DNA from: Methanosarcina sp.
GTDB taxonomy: Archaea > Halobacteriota > Methanosarcinia > Methanosarcinales > Methanosarcinaceae
Assembly: GCF_028693135.1 (NCBI RefSeq)
Contig: NZ_JAQUVZ010000005.1
Span: 1 to 64,000 of the forward strand
Direction of reading: 5' to 3'
Length of the DNA: 64,000 nucleotides
Part shown: positions 8,520 to 17,070 of the stretch, in pieces
Layout of the letters: each line of letters begins with the position of its first letter
Numbering within the stretch: the first letter of the stretch is position 1
Notes under the pieces: generated by a model
Databases searched by the model: none
Seen by the model: the letters and a program-made list of their open reading frames with translations, nothing else
Told to the model about the DNA's origin: nothing
Made by a program: the position numbers and the translations under genes

Positions 8520-8954
8520 TCATAACCCGGATTCACAATAAACCCCTGATAACTCCGAAAATTCCAAAACATCCGAAAAATCCGATCCTTCCTGACTTTT
8601 CAGACTGAGCTGCCGGAGCATCGTTAAAATGAGGGACATATCCGGAATGTTTTTTCCGGGCAGAAGGATAATTACCTGCTCTACTGCCTCATACACCTTT
8701 ATTTCTCTTCCTTTCCTGCTCCATTTTACCTGCCTTACCCTTATCAACCCGGCTTCAAGAAGAGAATCCAGGTTGTATTTGAGGGTATTCAGGCGCATTT
8801 TAAGTTCATCTGCAATATCAGCCGCAGACATAGATCTCCTGTCAAGCAGCTTGAGGATCCTGATCGAAGTCTCATTAGATAGAAGCCGGGCAATTTTCCT
8901 GGAATCTTCGGAATGCTGCAGGATCAACAATTTTTCCTTCGGGTTTTCAGGCAT
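8520..8954 (-). CDS. ArsR-like winged-helix transcriptional regulator
   Basis: This 144-residue protein has a winged-helix domain at residues 18-95. The segment LSNETSIRILKLLDRRSMSA, then ADIADELKMRLNTLKYNLDS, then LLEAGLIRVRQVKW matches the helix-turn-helix and wing of ArsR-type regulators. No metal-binding Cys cluster is seen, so a metal sensor is unlikely. It is the first gene of the minus-strand block with the lipoprotein and the membrane winged-helix protein, and it may control that block. GGAG lies eight bases before the ATG. Confidence 0.8.
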   Translation of the reverse strand: MPENPKEKLLILQHSEDSRKIARLLSNETSIRILKLLDRRSMSAADIADELKMRLNTLKYNLDSLLEAGLIRVRQVKWSRKGREIKVYEAVEQVIILLPGKNIPDMSLILTMLRQLSLKSQEGSDFSDVLEFSELSGVYCESGL

Positions 8955-9752
8955 TTTTTGTCTCCGGTATGGTTTCTGAATAATTTGGTCTGAATAACAT
9001 GATAATTTTTATAACTTCTATAATAGCTTCTTTAAAGCGTTTATGAGCTGTCAGGAATAGCCGAAGCCGTTATTTCGCAGGTATATAGGTCTTGCACATA
9101 TGGTCTCGATTATTTGCTTCAGCCGAACCTTTCATAACTGCACAGTACGAAATGGCACGGTGTAAAAGCGTATTTGAGGGTTTATTCTGTGAGGATCTTT
9201 CTTATTGTAGTGGGTTGGATTGTGTGTCATTCGGCATATTCCTGATCAGGTTCTGTATCTGAATTTAAAGATAAAAGTATACTTACTTTTCCGGTTCTAT
9301 TAAATTATTGGGTTTAATAATTACCCTTTAAGAGGGCTTATATTTTCATTTAATGCTTTATAATCCTTAAATATCGCATTTTGAGATGTAAGATTTCCTG
9401 AAAGCTTTTGAGCAATATTATACTTTATTTATAAATCGCCCTTACATTTGAGAAGTACATCCTGATTCCTGGATCATATTATTACAAATCCCTCAAAATA
9501 ACCTTGGAGAAACAATATCGTGTAAACAGGTAAAGAACAAAAATCTATACCTGATCCTGCTAATCTGATGACTTTACTTTTTTGCCACTTAAAAACTCAT
9601 TATTTCTTATGATTTCTCCCCCTGGTTTTTCTTTCTTTCATTCAGTCTTACCTCCTAATTTCTCTATCTGGCAAATGAATCTAAGTATCATTAACTGGTG
9701 CCTTTTTTTCGGTTCATTTTCATTACACAAATCCAAGACAGGTGAAGATCTA

Positions 9753-9838
9753 TGGAAAAAAAGGAGTAATCTTTGGAAAAAAAGGAGTAATCTTTGGAAA
9801 ATAATCTTTGGAAAAAAAGGAGTAATCTTTGGAAAAAG
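9753..9838. repeat. tandem repeat, ~4 x 21 bp
   Basis: Three full copies of a 21-bp unit (TGGAAAAAAAGGAGTAATCT + T) and shortened copies lie at 9753-9838. Each unit contains GGAG, which looks like a ribosome-binding site, but no start codon follows at useful spacing. Head-to-tail slippage is the simplest explanation. Confidence 0.85.
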
Positions 9839-10136
9839 ATGCGGGATAGCTGGTGAAGTTTTTTAATTCAATATTCTTGGGCAGATTTCATGCCTGATTC
9901 AGTGGGCAGATCGCCTGTACTGCTGCACCCAAAAATCACTATATCATGATTAGCCAGGTTATCTCTAACTGTTCAGGTAGCTAATTATTACATACATTTC
10001 CCCAGTTCGAATATATGGTATTATAGAGTTCTAATAAGTTTCATACCAATTATTTAAGCTTAATTTTACTAATAAAGACCAATAAAAGCTTCTTTTCTAA
10101 ATTTAATCCATTATTTTTCTTTATTTCTGAAAGTAA

Positions 10137-10194
10137 GCTTATATTTAAGCCAGCTCATTTATGGGATGTCAACCGGCGAAAAGCCGACTGGCTT
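10137..10194 (+). promoter_or_regulatory. TATA-like box and nested hairpin upstream of secreted protein
   Basis: GCTTATATTTAAGC at 10137-10150 looks like an archaeal TATA box. It overlaps an inverted repeat: AAGCCAG (10147-10153) can pair with CTGGCTT (10188-10194), enclosing a second hairpin CGGC-GAAAA-GCCG (10174-10186). The nested arrangement suggests either an operator or a structured leader of the gene at 10272. It does not match a riboswitch that I know. Confidence 0.4.
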
Positions 10195-10198
10195 GAAT

Positions 10199-10252
10199 TA
10201 AACAGAACAACGTGAATTAAACGAGTAAACAGAACAACGTAAATTAAACGAG
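10199..10252. repeat. direct repeat, 2 x 27 bp
   Basis: Two adjacent 27-bp copies (TAAACAGAACAACGTGAATT, then AAACGAG) differ at one base. They end 20 bp before the start codon of the secreted protein at 10272, in its likely 5' untranslated region. Confidence 0.85.
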
Positions 10253-10271
10253 TAATTGACGGAGGTATACT

Positions 10272-11231
10272 ATGAAAAAACAAACAGTAAAATCAGTTGC
10301 CAGTTTTGCGGTGGTGCTGATGATCTTAAGCATTATCCCTTATGGTGTTTTTGCTTTAGAAAACGGGACCAATACAAATCAAACAAGTGCAACGAATGAA
10401 AACGGATTTGGAAAGATGATGCCAGGAGATATGAGGCATGGGGGTGCAGGGCCCGATGGAATGAGTGGTATGGGGCTCGGTCCTGCTGAAAATATAACCG
10501 ATGAAAATTTCGCCGATGTTCAGGCTGAAATGCTAAATTCAATTACTGAAAAGATTGCTGAACTTCAAAACAGGTACAGCAACGTCAGCGAGGCTGCAAC
10601 TGCAGAGGAGCTGCAGGCAGTGTTGCTCTCAGAAAGACAGGCAAATGCTGAAAGGGCAGGTCCTGGAGAAAAGAATGGATTCTCCGGTGGAATGTGCGGA
10701 CCGTGCTTCTCTGAAGTCGGGAATGTAACGGAGGAAAACTTTACTGATGCACAGACCGAAATGCTTGATTCCCTGCAAAACATGACCGACAAACTTGAAG
10801 AAATACAGATCCGGCTCACAGAAGCAGGGGATGAAGACAGGGTTGAAGAGCTTGATGAGAAAATCACTGAGCTTCAAAACATATATGCTGAAGTGAGTGG
10901 GGCTTCAACTGCTGCAGAACTTAATGAAATTGTATTTGCTCACCTGCAGACACAGGCAGTTGATTCCCTGGAAAAGGAAATTGAATCCCTTAACGCCAGG
11001 GTTACAGAGGATGGAAACACAAATGATGAACGGTTAGAGGACAGGATCACGGAAATCAATGCCCTGATTGCAGACGTCGAGGGTGCTGAATCCCTTGATG
11101 AGCTCAAAGAAATTATGTCCTCTGAAATGAAGGATGGAAAAGGTCCAATGCAGAAAGGCGGTCGCGGAAACATGCCAGGACGCCTCGGCAGCATGCAGGA
11201 TAACGGCACTGATAACAGCACTGAAGCCTGA
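10272..11231 (+). CDS. secreted helical protein, paralog of the 11608 gene
   Basis: This 319-residue protein has an N-terminal signal peptide (about 1-28, ending YGVFA) and no C-terminal anchor, so it is probably exported. The mature part alternates Gly/Met-rich segments (GKMMPGDMRHGGAGPDGMSG) with at least two copies of a helical module (NFADVQAEMLNSITEKIAEL; NFTDAQTEMLDSLQNMTDKL). These modules look like coiled coil. The family is not recognised. GGAGG precedes the ATG with ideal spacing. The Met/Gly richness could suggest metal binding, but that is a guess. It shares module style with the next gene, and the two probably form an expanded local family. Confidence 0.7.
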   Translation: MKKQTVKSVASFAVVLMILSIIPYGVFALENGTNTNQTSATNENGFGKMMPGDMRHGGAGPDGMSGMGLGPAENITDENFADVQAEMLNSITEKIAELQNRYSNVSEAATAEELQAVLLSERQANAERAGPGEKNGFSGGMCGPCFSEVGNVTEENFTDAQTEMLDSLQNMTDKLEEIQIRLTEAGDEDRVEELDEKITELQNIYAEVSGASTAAELNEIVFAHLQTQAVDSLEKEIESLNARVTEDGNTNDERLEDRITEINALIADVEGAESLDELKEIMSSEMKDGKGPMQKGGRGNMPGRLGSMQDNGTDNSTEA

Positions 11232-11607
11232 TCCTCTGAGATAATCAAAAAAATCCCTCCTTTAAAGATCCAGTGTGAGAAACCAAAACTGAAAATTTAT
11301 GAAAGAAGATTAGTCCACTAAAATCCATGCCAGATGCATTCAGTCCTGAAAAAAAAATCGAAAAGGCTTCCTTCAGGAAGCCCCTCAAAACTACACCAGA
11401 TATGATACCAGAAAACAATATAAAGGGAATGGATAAATAGAGCATGATACTCCTCTCCCGTTCTTTTTCTGGTATCGATTGCCTTCTGGATAACTGGATT
11501 GATTTTTTATCTTAGTTTTTTCAGATTACATATTCCAAAATTACATATTCCAGAATTTTATATTTCAGGGTATTATCCGAATGAAAGATTCATAAGAGGT
11601 TATATTC
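11232..11607. other. intergenic region between the secreted paralogs
   Basis: This 376-bp AT-rich spacer contains short direct repeats (ATTACATATTCCA twice, at 11523-11555) just before the second secreted gene, and no gene that I recognise. Confidence 0.35.
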
Positions 11608-12273
11608 ATGAAACTTTTTGATTTGATAAAAATCTTTAACTTGAAAAACATTTCCATTTTTTCGGTTTTACTGATAATGTTTAGCATAGTTCCCAGTTGC
11701 GCACTTGCTGCGGAGGAAACTACACAGCCTTCATTCCCTGAGGAAGATTTTGACACTATGCAGAGCCGAATGACTGAATCAGTCGATAGAATGATAGAAA
11801 CTCTTGAGAACTCTACAGAAGACTTTGATGCCGATACCCTTGAATCGGCCGAAGAACTGATAAGTGGGCTTACATCGATCAAGGAAGAAATTTCCAATGC
11901 CGAAACGACATCTGACCTCCAGACGGTCAGAGAGGAGCTTGATACTCTGCTTGAAGCGGTTCCTGAAGAATTAAAGAGCATTTCCGGATTTGGAATGGGT
12001 CATGACCCTGAAAATGCCCAGAACGGAAGTAAGATCTCTCCTCAGGGCTCTGCTCCAAAGGGCTCTGGTAACATGTCCGAAGGGCGTCCTGAGGTACCAG
12101 AGGCGGCTAATGCAAGGAGTGAAAATGCAAGTATGGATAAACAGGGAATGCCTGACAGGGCATCTAATGAGCAGGAAAAAGCAGGCATGGAAGAAGGCAG
12201 CGATAGCGCCCCATCCTCGGAATCCGGTTTCTTTGGAAAACTGATTAACAGCCTTAAGTCTCTTTTCAGCTGA
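11608..12273 (+). CDS. secreted helical protein, related to the 10272 gene
   Basis: This 221-residue protein carries a signal peptide (residues about 1-34, ending CALAA). A helical module of the same type as in the preceding gene follows (DFDTMQSRMTESVDRMIETL; TSDLQTVREELDTLLEAV). The C-terminal half is rich in Gly, Ser, Asn and Met and ends in a short amphipathic segment (FFGKLINSLKSLFS). GAGG lies ten bases before the ATG. The function is unknown; it probably arose by duplication and divergence from the upstream neighbour. Confidence 0.65.
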   Translation: MKLFDLIKIFNLKNISIFSVLLIMFSIVPSCALAAEETTQPSFPEEDFDTMQSRMTESVDRMIETLENSTEDFDADTLESAEELISGLTSIKEEISNAETTSDLQTVREELDTLLEAVPEELKSISGFGMGHDPENAQNGSKISPQGSAPKGSGNMSEGRPEVPEAANARSENASMDKQGMPDRASNEQEKAGMEEGSDSAPSSESGFFGKLINSLKSLFS

Positions 12274-12329
12274 TCCTTTTCAGCTAATTCGGAAGGCGGC
12301 CTGAAGTTGAAATTATTTTAAAGCTTCAG

Positions 12330-12400
12330 GAGCAAAAATAGAGTAAAAATAGAGTAAAAATAGAGTAAAAATAGAGTAAAAATAGAGTAAAAATAGAGCA
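12330..12400. repeat. tandem repeat, 6 x 11 bp
   Basis: Six head-to-tail copies of the 11-bp unit GAGTAAAAATA lie between the convergent secreted-protein and HEAT-repeat genes. The first and last units carry GAGC. Eleven bp is about one helical turn, but the simplest reading is replication slippage. Confidence 0.9.
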
Positions 12401-12477
12401 AAAAGCCCGATCGGGGGTAAACTAACCCCCTTCACAAACTCGACGTAACTCCGGAACAGAATAACTGTTCAGGTGTC

Positions 12478-13851
12478 TTATTCTGAAACCTCGAAGCTTG
12501 AAGTTCCGAGGTTTTTTACCTTCTCAAGCGCAATGCCGGATTTTTCCACTTTTTTGAGAGCCTTTGATGCAGCTTTTCTTACGGAAGAGTCAGGATTCTC
12601 AAGGGCTCTTGCAAGGCCTGAAACGGCTTCAGGCGTGCCTATTTTTTCAAGAGCAGAGATTACAGCTTTATGTATCAAAGCATCAGGGTCTTCAAGGACT
12701 TTTAGCAGTTCAGGAACAGCTTCTTTTGCTTTAATGTCTCCAAGTGATGCAGCAGCAGCCTCCTGCACAGTAATTTTTGGATCATGGAGAGCTTTCAAAA
12801 GCCCTGGAATAGCTTCTTTTTTGCCTGTCTTTCCAAGTCCCAGAGCTGCAGCTTCCCGGACTGAATTGTCAGCGTCATCAAGGGCTTTAACAAGGCCCAG
12901 GGCGGCTTCAGCCGTCCCGATTTTTCCAAGTGCGTTTATTATTATTTTCCTCATAGGACTGTCAGGGATATCAAGGGCTTTAACAAGGCCCAGGGCGGCT
13001 TCAGGGGATGCAATGTCTGCAAGTGCGTCCGCAGCCCGGCTTCTCAAATACCAATCTTCATCGTCAATCTCTCTCAAAAGGACGGAAACGGCTTCAGGTG
13101 TTCCTACTTTCCAGAGTGCATCTATTGAAGCCTTTCTTATATTTCTGTCAGAAGAGTCCAGTGCCTGTACAAGAACGGGTACTGCTTCTGACACACCTAT
13201 TATTTTGCGGAGAGTTTCTGATGCCGCTTCCTTTACTGGCTGTCTTGAATCATCCATCATTTCCATCAGATTTGTCAGGACATCTGAATTGCCTCTTTTT
13301 CCAAGGATTTCTACAGCTTGCTGCCTTATCCTGTTATCCGGATCTTCAAGCGCTTTTAGAAGCCCGCAGGCTGCTTCATATGTATTTATTTTTCCAAGGG
13401 CCATTATTGATATTTTTTTCAGAGAACTGTCCGAACAACTAAAAACTGTAGTAAGCCCTGAAACAGCTTCGGAAGACCCAATTATCATCAGAGCTTTTAC
13501 TGATTCTTTCTGTACGAACTTGTCTGAATCACTGAACCCTTTAACAATTCCAGAAACTGCCTCTGGTGTGCCTATTTTTCCGAGAGCAATTATTGCAGTC
13601 TTTTTTACAGAACTTTCAGGGTCGACAAGCATATTTATCAGACCCAGCACTGCATTCGGGTCATTAATTATCCCCAGAGCTTCTGAAGCTGCAGTTTTTA
13701 CCTTCGGGCTGGAGTCTTCAAGGGCTCTTAGCAGAATGGGGACAGCGTAAGAATCCCCGGTTTTCCCCAGCTCTTTTGCAGCAGCTGCTCTGTTCCCCGC
13801 GAAAACAGAGCGTTCAACCTTCTTTTCCAAAATCTGTATATTCTCATCCAT
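12478..13851 (-). CDS. HEAT-repeat (PBS lyase-like) protein
   Basis: This 457-residue protein is built almost wholly from about 14 HEAT-like repeats of roughly 31 residues. The repeated pattern is AVPxLLKALEDPDxxVRKAA-AxALGKIG, for example AVSGLARALENPDSSVRKAA and AALGLVKALDDADNSVREAA. Such solenoids are protein-binding scaffolds; relatives include phycobilisome lyase-like proteins, but no bilin chemistry is expected here. No signal peptide or membrane segment is seen, so it is cytoplasmic. The partner is unknown. The regular codon repeats explain the long antisense open frame on the plus strand. An SD-like GGAAAG precedes the ATG at 13851. Confidence 0.88.
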   Translation of the reverse strand: MDENIQILEKKVERSVFAGNRAAAAKELGKTGDSYAVPILLRALEDSSPKVKTAASEALGIINDPNAVLGLINMLVDPESSVKKTAIIALGKIGTPEAVSGIVKGFSDSDKFVQKESVKALMIIGSSEAVSGLTTVFSCSDSSLKKISIMALGKINTYEAACGLLKALEDPDNRIRQQAVEILGKRGNSDVLTNLMEMMDDSRQPVKEAASETLRKIIGVSEAVPVLVQALDSSDRNIRKASIDALWKVGTPEAVSVLLREIDDEDWYLRSRAADALADIASPEAALGLVKALDIPDSPMRKIIINALGKIGTAEAALGLVKALDDADNSVREAAALGLGKTGKKEAIPGLLKALHDPKITVQEAAAASLGDIKAKEAVPELLKVLEDPDALIHKAVISALEKIGTPEAVSGLARALENPDSSVRKAASKALKKVEKSGIALEKVKNLGTSSFEVSE

Positions 13852-14294
13852 TTCTTTCCATCCCCAATAAGTGTAAAGACTTATATAAGTCTTAAAAAAT
13901 TCCAGGCGTTTTTAAAAATATATATATTGTAAGCCTTTAAAAAAACAATTATTTGTACAATGTTATTATTCTATATTTAGTGCTTCAGTTAGTTGATATT
14001 CTATTATATGAACATTTAACTTAGATGAAAATCTGCAAATCCCCCTCTTAGAATATTATAGAGTTCATCCCCTTACACACTCTATTTTTTAATATATTAG
14101 ACTCGAAGATATAAGAACTTTTAGATTGTTAATCCGGAATTACTTAAAAAAGTACAGCTTTCAATTTTGGCTTGTGAAGTAACATCTACCCCCCTGTCAG
14201 GCTAACGCCTGCCGAGGAAGGAGATTTCCCACCTTAATGTTAAAAAAGGAAAAATTATTCCGGGAAATTCTGTCAGTAAAGAATACTGAAAACA
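13852..14294. other. intergenic region with a solitary hairpin
   Basis: About 440 bp separate the HEAT gene and the kinase-like gene. The only structure seen is the hairpin at 14184-14231 listed separately. The rest is AT-rich and includes a likely TATA region for the HEAT gene near 13915-13930. Confidence 0.4.
14184..14231. repeat. solitary IS200/IS605-like end hairpin
   Basis: CCCCCCTGTCAGGC-TAAC-GCCTGCCGAGGAAGGAG forms a hairpin. Its 3' arm (CGAGGAAGG) is shared with the right-end hairpin of the IscB element at 63040-63084, and GAGGAAGGAG with the left-end region near 61560. There is no transposase or nuclease gene beside it. It is probably a leftover end of a related element. Confidence 0.4.
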
Positions 14295-14993
14295 TCAATA
14301 TAGAGAAATGGTGAACGAAGGAAAATAATAGTAAGCTCCGACTAGAATAAATAAGCTAACTGCAGGCACTGTGATATTGTCATCTATATTTTCTATTCTT
14401 TCCACGAATGAGCATACTATTCCTGCAAGGATTCCTGCTACTCCCATTTTTGCGCCGATAATTATGCATACCACGAGCATACCTGCGGTTCCTTCCCAGG
14501 CTTTTGTCCTTTTATTATATTTCAGGTTCCTTATTATTCCAGTAATCCCATCCCCATATGCCATGAAAAGCACTGGAATCACTCCAAGCCAGAAAGTCCT
14601 GTCAATATACCAGGTAAAAAACACTATCAATCCCCAGCTCAACGTGAAATCCACGTCATAAATGTTTTCCGGGTCCTGGAACCAGTACATCCGTCTGTTA
14701 AGTTTATGCGGCACATACGTCGCAAGAGCAAGCCCAAAAGCCATCGCTGCCGGCAGGATAGGTTCGTGAGCAACAAAGGGGAGCAGCATTGCCGTCAACC
14801 CACCTGCTAAAAAATGGATGGCTTTTCTGGAGAAGTATATTGAAGAATTGATCGACCTTCCCTTTTTTATAGCAAATTCGTACACCTTTTTTGAGAGAAC
14901 AAAGAGGACAAGCAAATTCCAGACTGCAAGCACCGAAAATACAGGCAGGTCGGAAACTATGAATTTCCAGGGAACTTGAAGTACTGTCTCCAT
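14295..14993 (-). CDS. polyprenol/phytol kinase-like CTP-dependent membrane kinase
   Basis: This 232-residue polytopic membrane protein belongs to the SEC59/DGK1/VTE5 group of CTP-dependent lipid kinases. Members phosphorylate dolichol, phytol or diacylglycerol. Visible signatures are RKAIHFLAGG near residue 52, the YGDGITGIIRN motif near 146, and a following KAWEGTAGM segment, which correspond to the conserved CTP-binding blocks. Six or seven hydrophobic helices are apparent. In an archaeon, phosphorylation of geranylgeraniol or dolichol for membrane lipid or glycan-carrier synthesis is plausible. The gene stands alone on the minus strand. Confidence 0.78.
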   Translation of the reverse strand: METVLQVPWKFIVSDLPVFSVLAVWNLLVLFVLSKKVYEFAIKKGRSINSSIYFSRKAIHFLAGGLTAMLLPFVAHEPILPAAMAFGLALATYVPHKLNRRMYWFQDPENIYDVDFTLSWGLIVFFTWYIDRTFWLGVIPVLFMAYGDGITGIIRNLKYNKRTKAWEGTAGMLVVCIIIGAKMGVAGILAGIVCSFVERIENIDDNITVPAVSLFILVGAYYYFPSFTISLY

Positions 14994-15201
14994 GACATTC
15001 TCTATATCTTTTAAATATAAGGTTTTTTGGATTTGATGAAGTTCCGGAGAAATCGGGGTTACTGAAAATTATATTAAACAAGTTTGTACCGCCCATTTTT
15101 ATGATCTAAATATTTTTACTTTTATTTTTTTAACATTTTTTAAATAAAAATAGAAATGCCTAAATAACTTCTAATCTTCACACTGTTAATGGAGGATTTT
15201 T

Positions 15202-15945
15202 ATGAAACTTAACAGGATTTTTGTGGTACTTCTTCTATCTCTGTCCCTGACCCTTGCTGGAAGCGGGTGTGTCTCGCAGGGCGAAGGAGCAGAAGACGAA
15301 GAAAGTATGGACGCACTGGCTGAGAGCGAGGTTTCAAACATCCGGGCAAACCCTGTGACTCCCTGGAATCCCGAACCAACCGAACCGGTTATTGACCCAA
15401 CTGCCTATATCCACCCCCAGGCATCAGTAATAGGTTATGTAACAATAGGCGCAAGTGTAATGGTTTCCCCAATGGCTTCGGTCAGGAGCGATGAAGGAAT
15501 GCCAATTTTTGTAGGGGACGAGACCAATATCCAGGACGGAGTTGTGCTCCATGCCCTTGAGACAATTGATGAGGAAGGCGAACCTGTGGAAAATAACCAG
15601 GTTGAAGTTGACGGCAAAAAATACGCAGTTTACGTTGGAGAAAGGGTTTCTCTTGCCCACCAGGCTCAGGTACACGGCCCTGCCTATGTGGGAAATGACA
15701 CATTCATTGGCATGCAAGCCCTAGTTTTCAAGGCTCAGATAGGAAACAACTGTGTGCTTGAACCGACATCGGCAGCAATTGGTGTAACTATCCCTGACGG
15801 CAGATACGTCCCTGCAGGTACTGTAGTAACCTCTCAGGCTGAAGCAGACAGGCTGCCAGAAATTACGGATGACTATGCCTACAGGCACACTAATGAAGCC
15901 GTAGTCTACGTAAATGTCAACCTGGCTGAGGGATATAACGCATAA
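15202..15945 (+). CDS. cam: gamma-class carbonic anhydrase Cam (exported)
   Basis: The enzyme interconverts CO2 and bicarbonate outside the membrane; in Methanosarcina it is linked to growth on acetate. The left-handed beta-helix (IHPQASVIGYVTIGASVMVS) and all key residues match the M. thermophila prototype. The metal ligands are His117, His153 and His158, with the acid loop residue Glu120 (proton shuttle), Glu98, Arg95 and Gln111; these correspond to mature numbers 81, 117, 122, 84, 62, 59 and 75. Residues 1-23 form a signal peptide with GSGC near the cleavage site, a weak lipobox. GGAGG precedes the ATG. The last 54 bases are duplicated at 53999-54052. Confidence 0.96.
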   Translation: MKLNRIFVVLLLSLSLTLAGSGCVSQGEGAEDEESMDALAESEVSNIRANPVTPWNPEPTEPVIDPTAYIHPQASVIGYVTIGASVMVSPMASVRSDEGMPIFVGDETNIQDGVVLHALETIDEEGEPVENNQVEVDGKKYAVYVGERVSLAHQAQVHGPAYVGNDTFIGMQALVFKAQIGNNCVLEPTSAAIGVTIPDGRYVPAGTVVTSQAEADRLPEITDDYAYRHTNEAVVYVNVNLAEGYNA

Positions 15946-16336
15946 AAACAAAAACTTTAAAGTCGAAATCATTAAAGTAGAAAAGTAAGCAGAGTATAAA
16001 TGGAACCGAAAAGATACAGGAGATAAAAGTTCAAAAGATGCAGTGGTCTTTTAACTAAAAAAACCTTTCCTGAATCTTTTATTCTTTGCCCGAAACTGCT
16101 CTCATTTTCCTGCTTTTGGGCAAATTCACTATTTTCTTCTTTTTCTTGCAGATTTTGTCCTTGTTTATATATGTGAATATTTCCGGGGTTGACTATTCAT
16201 AATAACGTATTATCAAATAAGAACATACTGTACCACTCATTTCAACAAAAAAATCAATCTTGTAGATAGACAACCAAAAATTAATTAATGGTATAAAACA
16301 ATATAAATTATGTTTATATGTTTAAAAGTGATCTTT
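15946..16336. other. intergenic region between cam and PAP2 gene
   Basis: About 390 bp. The first ~210 bp are shared with 54053-54255. A region of T-rich sequence near 16130-16160 could end cam transcription, and AT-rich sequence near 16280-16315 (ATGGTATAAAACAATATAAATT) is a likely TATA region for the PAP2 gene. Confidence 0.45.
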
Positions 16337-16930
16337 ATGATAACGGACCTAAATCTTACATTATTTCATATCATCAATGATCTGGCTGGAAAGAACTCTG
16401 TTCTTGATACTACGATGATATTTGCAGCAAAGTATCTTATTTATATTTTTTGTGTTTATCTTGCATATACATGGTTTGCAAAAAATGAGTATCGACAGGA
16501 GGTACTGTTTGCCGGATATGCAGCTCTTCTTGGCCTAGGAATGAATTTCATCATTACTCTATTCTATTTTCATCCTAGACCCTTTATGATACCCACCGGG
16601 ACACTTCTTATCGCGCATGTTGCCGAGTCTTCTTTTCCATCTGACCATGCTACTATAATGATTTCTATTTCACTGATGCTCCTAACATTTAAAGATTTGA
16701 GGCGTAGTGGTGCGATATTTTTCATACTTGCGTTTATTAGCGGGCTTGCGAGAGTTTATTCCGGGCTGCATTTCCCTATGGATATGGCAGGTTCCCTGCT
16801 TATTGCTTTATTTTCGATCAGTATATTACTAGCCCTGAAAAAATATCTGATACCCATTAATCGAATATTGCTTACCTATTTCGAGAATATTGAGAAGAAG
16901 CTCACAAAAGGTAATTTGAAAACATCGTAA
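16337..16930 (+). CDS. PAP2-family phosphatase (undecaprenyl-diphosphatase-like)
   Basis: This 197-residue integral membrane phosphatase has about five or six helices. It shows the lipid-phosphatase signature in order: FHPRPF near residue 80 (from KxxxxxxRP), SSFPSDHATIM near residue 100 (PSGH-type), and GLARVYSGLHFPMD (SRxxxxxHxxxD-type). BcrC-like members dephosphorylate polyprenyl diphosphate so that the carrier lipid can be reused in glycan assembly. I start at 16337, where GTGATC sits five bases upstream, rather than at the ATG at 16310. A near-identical copy lies at 54663-55256, differing at only a few residues. Confidence 0.88.
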   Translation: MITDLNLTLFHIINDLAGKNSVLDTTMIFAAKYLIYIFCVYLAYTWFAKNEYRQEVLFAGYAALLGLGMNFIITLFYFHPRPFMIPTGTLLIAHVAESSFPSDHATIMISISLMLLTFKDLRRSGAIFFILAFISGLARVYSGLHFPMDMAGSLLIALFSISILLALKKYLIPINRILLTYFENIEKKLTKGNLKTS

Positions 16931-16955
16931 TAATTTTCTAATATATATCTATCAC

Positions 16956-17063
16956 CTGCATGACCAGGAGCTTCTCAAACAGGGGGGAAGCCACTACTAC
17001 GAGACGAAGGTTGTCTGTGCAGACGGTGTAAAAAGAGACTTCCTATTCCACAAAGCCACGTAT
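16956..17063 (+). pseudogene. fragment of the multi-PAS histidine kinase gene
   Basis: About 105 bases match 56703-56810 of the large kinase gene. They encode DQELLKQGGSHYYET, then VVCADGVKRDFLFHKATY, the end of PAS domain 3. The piece has no start and runs straight into the left terminus of the IS701-like element. Compared with the intact copy, the segment between PAP2 and this point (55263-56702) is missing. It is a relic of an earlier cam-PAP2-kinase arrangement. Confidence 0.85.
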
Positions 17064-17070
17064 AAATATA

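Larger units (their letters stand above)
8955..10271. other. long intergenic region
   Basis: About 1.3 kb with no credible gene between divergent transcripts. It contains the 21-bp tandem repeat at 9753-9838, a TATA-like box with a nested hairpin at 10137-10194, and a 27-bp direct repeat at 10199-10252. The rest is AT-rich sequence with short runs only. Confidence 0.5.
15891..16930 (+). repeat. segmental duplication, copy 1 (cam tail + PAP2)
   Basis: From the last 18 codons of cam through the PAP2 gene, this segment is nearly identical to 53998-55256. The match is interrupted in the PAP2 promoter region, where copy 2 carries extra sequence (about 54255-54530). Confidence 0.9.

Noticed and set aside
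5228-9838. CRISPR array
   Set aside because: The repeats at 5228, 5854 and 9753 are head-to-tail without spacers, and no cas gene is in the window.
9582-9866. 94-codon plus-strand ORF
   Set aside because: Its second half is the 21-bp tandem repeat and the first half is hydrophobic low-quality sequence without a ribosome-binding site.
10147-10194. Known riboswitch class before the secreted protein gene
   Set aside because: The nested hairpin lacks the consensus cores of fluoride, guanidine, cobalamin or SAM classes as far as can be judged by eye.
12473-13750. 425-codon open frame on the plus strand
   Set aside because: It is antisense to the HEAT-repeat gene; the repeated codons of that gene keep the opposite strand open. 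The minus-strand product has clear repeats, this one does not.
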